This document shows, piece after piece, positions 1 through 4,614 of a DNA stretch of 6,198 nt. The notes below the pieces were generated by a model that did no database searches, was not told where the DNA came from, and was given only the letters and a program-made list of their open reading frames with translations. This DNA comes from Deltaproteobacteria bacterium (lineage in GTDB: Bacteria > Desulfobacterota > Desulfobacteria > Desulfobacterales > JAFDCJ01). The DNA is taken from NCBI GenBank assembly GCA_019310665.1, contig JAFDDW010000140.1, positions 1 through 6,198 on the forward strand. Reading direction: 5' to 3'. How positions within the stretch are numbered: position 1 is the stretch's first letter; each line of letters starts with the position of its first letter. A program made the translations under genes and the position numbers.

Positions 1-51
1 CCAGTATCCAGCAGCCAGCCACCAGAAACCAGAGACCAGCATCCCGCATCC
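1..51. repeat. Degenerate heptamer (CCAGNNN) tandem repeat, cut by window edge
   Basis: CCAG recurs at exact 7-base intervals at 1, 8, 15, 22, 29 and 36, followed by CCCG at 43 and CCAT at 50. The array therefore stays in phase into the ATG at 52. The three bases between cores vary (TAT, CAG, CCA, AAA, AGA, CAT). It resembles the short tandemly repeated heptamers found between genes in several bacterial groups. The left end is not visible, so copy number is unknown. Confidence 0.75.
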
Positions 52-252
52 ATGAACATCACCTGTCACAAATGCCTGCATTATTATGTCACCTGGGATC
101 AGCATTTTCCCCATGGATGCCGGATTATGGGATTCAAAAGTCGGCCGATGCCGATGTTTGAAGTCCGGCGCACCATGCACGGAAAAGACTGTCTTTTTTT
201 TGAGGTGAAAAAAATGAAAAATCCCCAGCCAAATTTCCAAAATAGAAAATAA
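52..252 (+). CDS. Small Cys-rich conserved protein, probably zinc-binding
   Basis: A 66-aa protein with C5-x2-C8 near the N-terminus, C23 in a PHGC context and C47 in a KDC-x-FE context. Four well-spaced cysteines suggest one zinc ribbon-like site, which is inference. The YVTWD...FPHGCR..GFKS core resembles a small family I recall from Geobacter and Desulfobacter relatives, where database names such as uracil-DNA glycosylase are probably carried over from annotation error. No glycosylase motifs are present and 66 aa is far too short for that enzyme. There is no signal peptide or membrane segment. The start at 52 is the natural family start, but no Shine-Dalgarno is visible because the heptamer repeat fills the upstream DNA. 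The lysine- and asparagine-rich last 13 residues look like a disordered tail. No terminator is seen after the stop. The cellular role is unknown. Confidence 0.8.
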   Translation: MNITCHKCLHYYVTWDQHFPHGCRIMGFKSRPMPMFEVRRTMHGKDCLFFEVKKMKNPQPNFQNRK

Positions 253-434
253 GCATATAAAGAAATTGTAAAATTCACTGAATTGATTCGAAATATTCAA
301 TTATTGGATAGCTGCCCCGGCCGGAAAAATCCTGGTTTGTAATGGTCGATCACGGTGTCAAAATTTTGTCATTCAGCTCAAAATCAATTTTCGACTATGA
401 CTGGTTTTACAGGTGGAGCCATTTCTGCTTAACC
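253..434. other. Intergenic stretch with no supported feature
   Basis: This AT-rich DNA lies between the small Cys-rich gene and the 3' end of the minus-strand small RNA. The only structure seen is a weak AT-rich inverted repeat (AATTGA at 281-286, TCAATT at 297-302) with no following T tract. I see no convincing gene or promoter here. Confidence 0.5.
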
Positions 435-472
435 AAAAAAAAACCCTGTTAGGGGGGGTACCTAACAGGGTT
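435..472 (-). terminator. Strong intrinsic terminator of the minus-strand small RNA
   Basis: A perfect 12-bp stem (442-453 with 461-472) encloses a 7-nt loop and is followed on the minus strand by nine consecutive T residues. No minus-strand protein gene lies upstream of it within about 2.9 kb, so it needs a non-coding transcript to terminate. This is a main argument for the small RNA. Confidence 0.88.
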
Positions 473-519
473 AGTCGGAGGTGGGAATGAAGGAAAGGAG
501 GAAACTTCATTCCTATGGT
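435..519 (-). ncRNA. Predicted sigma-54-dependent small RNA with anti-Shine-Dalgarno loop
   Basis: Read on the minus strand, a sigma-54 promoter (530-545) predicts a start at 519 (an A). A 6-nt leader leads into hairpin 1, whose 9-bp perfect stem is 513-505 with 492-484. Its 12-nt loop (504-493) reads TTTCCTCCTTTC. An 11-nt single-stranded linker (483-473) reads CACCTCCGACT. Hairpin 2 has a 12-bp perfect stem (472-461 with 453-442), a loop TACCCCC, and ends in nine T residues (443-435). The product would be about 85 nt. CCTCCTTTC in loop 1 matches the common 3' tail of bacterial 16S rRNA, and the linker carries CCTCC again, so the RNA exposes two anti-SD motifs plus a C-rich loop. This resembles in principle the CcsR/cuckoo RNAs of alphaproteobacteria, which display CCUCC motifs in hairpin loops. 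I do not recognise a named family. Function as a broad translational repressor or protein sponge is inference. The opposite strand lacks any terminator T tract. Confidence 0.65.
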
Positions 520-529
520 ATATCTTTAA

Positions 530-545
530 AGCAAATAATGTGCCA
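530..545 (-). promoter_or_regulatory. Sigma-54 (RpoN) promoter of the small RNA
   Basis: The minus strand reads TGGCACATTATTTGCT. This is TGGCAC, five bases, TTGCT, with the invariant GG (-24) and GC (-12) at exactly the canonical separation. The predicted start is 519, six bases before hairpin 1. Transcription would need an enhancer-binding activator, for which the NtrC-type protein at 4615-5997 is one candidate. Confidence 0.8.
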
Positions 546-598
546 TTTGGCCCAGTAAAGTTAACAAGGTTGAAAACATGGATTTGTTGGTACTGTGA

Positions 599-646
599 AT
601 CAAATAAAAATTATTCAATTACAGTAGGTTATATTATTTGATCAAA
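599..646. promoter_or_regulatory. Inverted repeats between divergent sigma-54 promoters, possible activator site
   Basis: ATCAAATAA at 599-607 is repeated inverted as TTATTTGAT at 634-642 (9-bp perfect arms, 26-nt gap). The right arm overlaps a perfect 10-bp palindrome, TTTGATCAAA, at 637-646. The block is centred about 100 bases upstream of the small-RNA start and about 150 bases upstream of the rightward start. Both distances are typical of sigma-54 enhancer sites. The DNA is AT-rich, so chance symmetry is possible. Confidence 0.35.
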
Positions 647-746
647 ATCAGGCCCGCGGTTAAACAATTTCATCATAGCACCTAAAAATTATCCAAGCGG
701 TCAACATTTTCGTCAAAATTTCGACACTAGGCAATATTTTCACTGT

Positions 747-762
747 TGGCACGCAATAAGCA
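747..762 (+). promoter_or_regulatory. Sigma-54-like promoter upstream of the 46-aa ORF
   Basis: TGGCACGCAATAAGCA has a perfect TGGCACG -24 box and the essential GC of the -12 box at correct spacing, but AAGC replaces the usual TTGC. The predicted start is about 773, some 39 bases before the ATG at 812. The mismatch lowers expected strength. Confidence 0.5.
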
Positions 763-763
763 G

Positions 764-790
764 TCAAGTATTTGCGTTAACTGCCGATAG
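764..790 (+). promoter_or_regulatory. Sigma-28 (FliA)-like flagellar promoter
   Basis: TCAAGTAT (764-771), exactly 11 bases, then GCCGATAG (783-790). Compared with the enterobacterial FliA consensus TAAAGTTT-N11-GCCGATAA this is 6/8 and 7/8 matches at ideal spacing. The predicted start is about 797, just before the AGGA ahead of the ATG at 812. It directly follows the sigma-54-like site, giving a tandem arrangement of two flagellar-type promoters. Confidence 0.5.
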
Positions 791-811
791 AGAAATCAGG
801 ATTTGGTTGGT

Positions 812-952
812 ATGGGGATTGAAAAAATAGTGCATGCAAGCTCTCTGGCGAAAGTCATCGAGAAAGTCAGACAAGTGGCTCTGGGAGAGACGACTGTGGG
901 CGACAAATGCAGCATTTACGTTAATAATGTATCTAAATATAAATTAGGATAA
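812..952 (+). CDS. Possible 46-aa small protein of unknown function
   Basis: An ATG at 812 opens 46 codons ending in TAA at 950-952. AGGA at 798-801 lies 10 bases upstream as a plausible Shine-Dalgarno. The protein begins MGIEKIVHASSLAKVIEKVR, and residues 6-24 could form an amphipathic helix. The second half has one cysteine (C33) and a KCSIYVNNVSKYKLG tail. I do not recognise a family, and it has no signal peptide or membrane segment. Support comes mainly from position, directly behind the tandem sigma-54/sigma-28-like promoters and 84 bases before the next gene. Codon third positions are mixed and become AT-rich in the last dozen codons, so it could also be a remnant or part of a non-coding leader. 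Confidence 0.4.
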   Translation: MGIEKIVHASSLAKVIEKVRQVALGETTVGDKCSIYVNNVSKYKLG

Positions 953-1036
953 AAAAATTAAAATGTGCATGTATTTTGCATGGATATGTTGTAGGCGTTC
1001 ATTACAACCAACTTTAAAATTCAGGATACCGGAGCG

Positions 1037-1498
1037 ATGAAAATTGATAACCATGAACCAATAATTAAAAATTTGTACCCGGAAGCGAACTCCAAATCCC
1101 AATCTTCAAGCGGTCAAGAGTTCGGCACGATCTTGAAAGAAACCGTTGAAAACACACGAAAAGCGGATGAGGGGCCCCGCCAAACGGCCTTTATCAACCC
1201 GCTTGCCGGTGTTCAACTGACGACACCGGCGTCACCGGATTCGCAATTTACCATTGAACGCATTGAAAATTTGATTGATTTGCTCGATCAGTACCGCCAC
1301 AAATTGGCTGATCCCCAGATCAATTTGAAACAGATGGGTCCAATTATAAAAGAAATCGCCCGGGAAAATGATCACCTGGCGCCTGTGGCCGGTTCGTTAT
1401 CCCATGATAATGAATTGAAAGATATTCTCAACCGAATCCGCGTGACCGCATCGCTGGAAATAGCCAGATTCTACAGAGGCGACTATATTGCGGCCTGA
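1037..1498 (+). CDS. Hypothetical protein, possibly flagellum-associated
   Basis: A 153-aa soluble protein with no signal peptide, membrane segment or recognised catalytic motif. The first 60 or so residues are polar and Ser/Gln/Lys-rich and look disordered. Residues about 70-110 (from FTIERIENLIDLLDQYRHKL onward) and the C-terminal stretch (NELKDILNRIRVTASLEIARF) are predicted helical. The beginning, MKIDN followed by a low-complexity linker and a helical C-terminal half, loosely recalls small flagellar regulators and hook-associated proteins such as FlgM, but no FlgM signature is evident and I do not assign it. AGGA at 1023-1026 is a moderate Shine-Dalgarno; GGAG at 1031-1034 is too close to the ATG. 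It lies 84 bases after the 46-aa ORF and may share its flagellar-type promoters. The HDOD gene follows 65 bases later without a visible terminator, so co-transcription is possible. Confidence 0.75.
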   Translation: MKIDNHEPIIKNLYPEANSKSQSSSGQEFGTILKETVENTRKADEGPRQTAFINPLAGVQLTTPASPDSQFTIERIENLIDLLDQYRHKLADPQINLKQMGPIIKEIARENDHLAPVAGSLSHDNELKDILNRIRVTASLEIARFYRGDYIAA

Positions 1499-1563
1499 AC
1501 CGTAACACAACCAATGGCAAGTCGTAACGTTATCAACCCTGATTAAAATTTTATTTCGTCCCA

Positions 1564-2457
1564 ATGAACCATGAATTCATTCACCGGGAGCGCCACCTAA
1601 AAAGAATTCAGGCAACCATTGCCGGGATGCCAAGTCTTTCGACCACCGTGGTAAAGGTATTGGAAACCTGCAATGACCCCCGGGCTTCCGCCAATAGCCT
1701 CAAACAGGTTATTTCTCTGGATCCGGTTCTCACCGGCCGGGTATTGAAGCTCATCAATTCAGCCTATTATGCCCTGGGCAAGCCCATCACATCCCTCACC
1801 CGGGCAATCATTATGCTGGGAGTCAATACAGTTAAAAACCTTGCGTTAAGCTTTGCAATTCTGAAAAACATGCAAGGCAACGGGACTTTTCATGCCTTTA
1901 CGACCGACGAATTCTGGTTGCACTGCCTGTGTGTCGGTGTCGTTGCGAAATCATTGGCTGCTTTCAAAGGACTTATGCCTGCGGAGCAGGAAGAGTATTT
2001 TGTCGCGGGACTTTTACACGATCTGGGCAAGATTCCCCTGAATAAGCAATTTGCAGAAGAATACTACCAGGTCTGGGAATCAGCGGGAAGGAAGCAAGAT
2101 CCTTTTTACCACTGGGAAGACCGGCTTCTGGGTATTGATCATTGTAAAGTCGGGAGCATGATTGCCCAAAAATGGCATCTAGGGTCATCGCTGGTCGAGT
2201 CATTGTCACACCACCACGATCCCGATGAATGTACGGAGAAAAACCGGGATCTGGTATCAGTCGTCTCACTGGCTAATCTAATCGCCATCGATCTGAAGAT
2301 TGGCACCGCCGGAGATCGTCTTGTCGATAAAGGCTTGCTTGTCGATTTGAGTGCTAAAGTCGGTGTTGACTATAGTAAATTGAGTAATTTTCAAGAATCG
2401 GTTGGCAAAGAGATAGATAGAGCAAAGATATTTCTGGAAATTGCCCAAAAGGGATAG
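1564..2457 (+). CDS. HDOD domain signalling protein
   Basis: A 297-aa single-domain HDOD protein with the domain at about residues 18-225. The PSLSTTVVKVLETCNDP and VISLDPVLTGRVLKLINSAYY segments, then SLTRAIIMLGVNTVKNLALS, are typical of the family. HD-like metal-ligand positions are largely kept: H120 in EFWLHCL, H152-D153 in LLHDLGK, H193 in GIDHCKVG and H216-H218 before D219. The final HD aspartate is replaced by N238 (SLANLIA), common in HDOD, so phosphohydrolase activity is uncertain. HDOD proteins usually act as regulatory or scaffold proteins in c-di-GMP, chemotaxis and motility networks. No receiver, PAS or GGDEF domain is attached. ATG 1564 is the first possible start after the in-frame TGA at 1540-1542; the upstream DNA has no clear Shine-Dalgarno. 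The MBL hydrolase follows 32 bases later, suggesting one transcript. Confidence 0.93.
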   Translation: MNHEFIHRERHLKRIQATIAGMPSLSTTVVKVLETCNDPRASANSLKQVISLDPVLTGRVLKLINSAYYALGKPITSLTRAIIMLGVNTVKNLALSFAILKNMQGNGTFHAFTTDEFWLHCLCVGVVAKSLAAFKGLMPAEQEEYFVAGLLHDLGKIPLNKQFAEEYYQVWESAGRKQDPFYHWEDRLLGIDHCKVGSMIAQKWHLGSSLVESLSHHHDPDECTEKNRDLVSVVSLANLIAIDLKIGTAGDRLVDKGLLVDLSAKVGVDYSKLSNFQESVGKEIDRAKIFLEIAQKG

Positions 2458-2476
2458 ACGATAGAGTTGAATATTT

Positions 2477-2480
2477 GAGG
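2477..2480 (+). promoter_or_regulatory. Shine-Dalgarno fixing the MBL hydrolase start
   Basis: GAGG within TTTGAGGATT lies 9 bases before ATG 2490. It overlaps the alternative TTG start at 2475, which makes that start unlikely. Confidence 0.7.
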
Positions 2481-2489
2481 ATTGCCGGT

Positions 2490-3407
2490 ATGATATTAAA
2501 ATTCTGGGGTGTAAGGGGCTCGATCCCCAGCCCGGGACCAAATACCGTGAAATATGGCGGAAACACGCTCTGTCTTGAATTGCGCTTGCCGGATCAAGAG
2601 CGGCTGATAATTTTCGACGCCGGATCCGGCATCCGTGAACTGGGAGACAGCCTCAGCGCCGACAACGGCAACAAAGGTTGTCTGAATGCCGATATTTTTC
2701 TGACCCACACCCATTTGGATCACATTCTCGGCCTGCCCTTTTTTGCACCGATTCATAATCCAGGGACCCGGTTAAAGATTTATGGTCCCGTAACCTGTGA
2801 GGAGGACCCTCTCGAAGAGGTCATTGGCGGCCAACTGTCTTACCGATACTTTCCGATTCGTCAGCATGAACTGGGTGCAGATATCGAATACATCGATCTC
2901 ATGGAAGGAAAGTACAACCTTGGCAGAGGCATTACTCTTATCGCCAAATATTTGAACCATCCCTTGCTGGCACTCGGTTATCGTGTCGAATATCGTGACA
3001 AAGTCTTATGCACCGCTTATGATACTGAGCCCTTTTATAATGTTTTTTGCACAGATACGTCGGACGCCTCCTTTGATGAGATCCTCGCCTCCGAAGGTTC
3101 CCGAGCGGCCCGAGAGGAGAATCGCAGAATGGAAGAATTTTTTAAAGATGCCGATCTGCTGATTCACGATGGTCAATATACCCAATCTGAATATGAAAAT
3201 GCTAAGAGAGGCTGGGGGCATTCCCCCATAGAATATGTGGTTGAAGCAGCCAAACGCGCAAAGGTTAAGCGCCTGGCAATCTGTCACCACGACCCTCTGC
3301 GGACGGATTGCCAACTCGACGAGCTGTCGCAAGTGTATGTCAATGAGGAGTATGCCGGGGGCATGAAGGTTTTCTTTGCCCGGGAAGGTCAGGAGGTTGA
3401 GATTTAG
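2490..3407 (+). CDS. MBL-fold metallo-hydrolase
   Basis: A 305-aa cytoplasmic metallo-beta-lactamase-fold protein. It opens with MILKFWGVRGSIPSPGPNT and KYGGNT, the start of a widespread bacterial subfamily related to PhnP and RNase Z-type hydrolases. The di-metal site is complete: H73-T-H75-L-D77-H78, H157 in LNHP, D178 in AYDTEP and H266 in CHHDP. The substrate is not known; phosphodiester or cyclic-nucleotide substrates are plausible from the superfamily. I chose ATG 2490 because GAGG (2477-2480) lies 9 bases upstream and the family begins there. A TTG at 2475 would add five residues but overlaps that Shine-Dalgarno. It sits 32 bases after the HDOD gene on the same strand, and its TAG overlaps the stop of the convergent PilZ gene by 4 bases. 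Confidence 0.92.
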   Translation: MILKFWGVRGSIPSPGPNTVKYGGNTLCLELRLPDQERLIIFDAGSGIRELGDSLSADNGNKGCLNADIFLTHTHLDHILGLPFFAPIHNPGTRLKIYGPVTCEEDPLEEVIGGQLSYRYFPIRQHELGADIEYIDLMEGKYNLGRGITLIAKYLNHPLLALGYRVEYRDKVLCTAYDTEPFYNVFCTDTSDASFDEILASEGSRAAREENRRMEEFFKDADLLIHDGQYTQSEYENAKRGWGHSPIEYVVEAAKRAKVKRLAICHHDPLRTDCQLDELSQVYVNEEYAGGMKVFFAREGQEVEI

Positions 3408-4141
3408 GTTTTAAACGGTCTTCTTTTGCGCAAATAATCCCTCTGCCACTGATAGAACAGCTCGGTTAATTTTTTTTGCTCGTCTTCGGTGATTTCCGTA
3501 AATTTCATCGCGCATTCATACTTTTGGGTTTGTGGATTTCTCTCTCGTCTCATAATTTGACACCGCTTTATATTCACCGTGGTGTCATCGTCATTGTTAT
3601 CCTTGGCTGGGAACATCAATTCGACATTTTCTAGGATCTTGGGGTTATTTAAATTCAGGGCCTGTTCCATTGGTCTGGTTAAGCTTACCAGTACGCCCAG
3701 GGTGCCGCTCAGGCTGACATTAATCACAAACAGCTTGTAACGGGTCTGGTTAACATGAAAATAAAGCCTGGTGCCATGGGGCGCTTCCAGTCTGAAAAGA
3801 CCCCGCCGTTGATAGCGGCGGATGGTATCAGGGAGTTTTATCCAAATCGTGCCTCCGGACAGGTCGCTGTCATTGGTTTGGAAAGCATACAGTATTCCGT
3901 CTTGACCGGTAAATTCAATTTGCAACCGCCAATCGTCAAGATCATCGATGGCTTTTTGAAAATCCTCGTTGTAATCGATGCGAAAATAATGTGTTCGCTT
4001 CTGTTTGCGTATATCCTTTAGATAGGAAAGGTGTTCGCAGTCACCGTTGGTCAGCTTGATTTGTATCGGAATTTTGTCCTGCTGCAATTCTTTGAAGAGC
4101 TGCAGTATTGCGTCGCCTTGAATATTTTCAACATTTACCAT
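3404..4141 (-). CDS. YcgR-like PilZ domain c-di-GMP receptor
   Basis: A 245-aa protein, close to the length of E. coli YcgR, the flagellar brake. Residues about 1-105 form a YcgR-N-like beta-rich domain and 108-240 the PilZ domain. The c-di-GMP signature is intact: the RxxxR motif lies at R113-G-L-F-R117 (preceded by R112) in YQRRGLFRLEAP, and NxSxxG at N141-V-S143-L-S-G146. Binding of c-di-GMP is therefore expected from sequence, while slowing of flagella or control of adhesion is inference from the family. There is no signal peptide or membrane segment. ATG 4141 lies 9 bases after the stop of the receiver gene, with only a weak Shine-Dalgarno (TAAG at the stop codon), so translational coupling is likely. 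It is the last gene of the minus-strand operon, and its stop overlaps the MBL gene's stop by 4 bases. Confidence 0.9.
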   Translation of the reverse strand: MVNVENIQGDAILQLFKELQQDKIPIQIKLTNGDCEHLSYLKDIRKQKRTHYFRIDYNEDFQKAIDDLDDWRLQIEFTGQDGILYAFQTNDSDLSGGTIWIKLPDTIRRYQRRGLFRLEAPHGTRLYFHVNQTRYKLFVINVSLSGTLGVLVSLTRPMEQALNLNNPKILENVELMFPAKDNNDDDTTVNIKRCQIMRRERNPQTQKYECAMKFTEITEDEQKKLTELFYQWQRDYLRKRRPFKT

Positions 4142-4150
4142 GGTATCTAC

Positions 4151-4600
4151 TTACAGTCTGGCTACACTTTCAGCAAAACTGGAATCCTGCAACAGTTTCT
4201 TGGCAAAAGCCAAATACTTGGCTGTTATGGCTCGCACGGCTAGCTGCAGGGCGTATGGCTTTAGCGGCTTTTCCAGCAAGTAGTTCACATTGGAGGCCAG
4301 ACACATATTGACGATGTCATCACTGGCATTGCCACTGATAATAATGGTGTCTTCATGGGCGGTCGGGTATTTTTCTTCGATGGCATCCAGGAAATAAAAT
4401 CCGCTCAGGCCGCCGAGAAATACGTCAACCACAAAAATCGCGACACCGATATCCCTTTCCAAACAAAAGGATATCGCTTTGTCGGGATTAGAAAAATAAT
4501 GCACTTGGCCCCAGGTATAAAAGCTCTCAATCAACTCGGCGATGACTTCGCAAATACCCGGATCGTCATCAAGGACAATTACATCCAAACCATCTGACAT
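4151..4600 (-). CDS. Stand-alone response regulator receiver protein
   Basis: A 149-aa protein made of one receiver domain (residues about 6-125) plus a 25-residue helical tail and no output domain. The acidic cluster is D11-D12-D13, the phospho-acceptor D59 (FVVDVFLGG), the switch Ser S89 (IIISGNAS) and the conserved lysine K111 (LEKPLKP). After D59 the usual Met-Pro is replaced by Leu-Gly, a CheY-family deviation, but all catalytic positions are present. It probably passes a phosphoryl signal to a partner protein, as CheY- or Spo0F-like proteins do. ATG 4600 is chosen because GGAGG lies 7 bases upstream; a TTG at 4618 would add six residues but overlaps the previous gene's TGA and would swallow that Shine-Dalgarno. 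It lies 14 bases after the NtrC-type gene and 9 bases before the PilZ gene. No partner histidine kinase is in view. Confidence 0.9.
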   Translation of the reverse strand: MSDGLDVIVLDDDPGICEVIAELIESFYTWGQVHYFSNPDKAISFCLERDIGVAIFVVDVFLGGLSGFYFLDAIEEKYPTAHEDTIIISGNASDDIVNMCLASNVNYLLEKPLKPYALQLAVRAITAKYLAFAKKLLQDSSFAESVARL

Positions 4601-4607
4601 AGGGTTG

Positions 4608-4612
4608 CCTCC
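4608..4612 (-). promoter_or_regulatory. Perfect Shine-Dalgarno of the receiver gene
   Basis: The minus strand reads GGAGG with 7 bases to ATG 4600. It lies just after the TGA of the upstream activator gene (4617-4615), so a ribosome finishing that gene could reinitiate here. It decides the ATG start over the upstream TTG at 4618. Confidence 0.75.
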
Positions 4613-4614
4613 AT

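Noticed and set aside
281..302. AT-rich inverted repeat AATTGA/TCAATT as terminator of the small Cys-rich gene
   Set aside because: Only six weak A/T-dominated pairs and no T tract after it.
442..513. Plus-strand RNA with GGA-rich loops (GGAGG, GGAAAGGAGG) that could bind CsrA
   Set aside because: The two hairpins are symmetric between strands, but only the minus strand has a T tract after the stem and a promoter in front. The plus strand has no terminator or promoter in place.
820..950. Riboswitch (such as c-di-GMP type) in the leader of the 153-aa gene
   Set aside because: I could not find the conserved junction or tetraloop elements, and the stretch reads better as a short ORF.
988..1008. 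Hairpin GTTGTA/TACAAC upstream of the 153-aa gene
   Set aside because: A 6-bp stem with 9-base loop, no T tract and no known regulatory consensus; could easily be chance.
2475..2489. TTG start adding five residues to the MBL hydrolase
   Set aside because: It overlaps the Shine-Dalgarno serving ATG 2490, and the family sequence begins at MILKFWGVRGS.
3755..4311. Plus-strand reading frames of 67-88 codons opposite the PilZ and receiver genes
   Set aside because: They are antisense shadows of well-supported domain-bearing genes and show no recognisable protein features.
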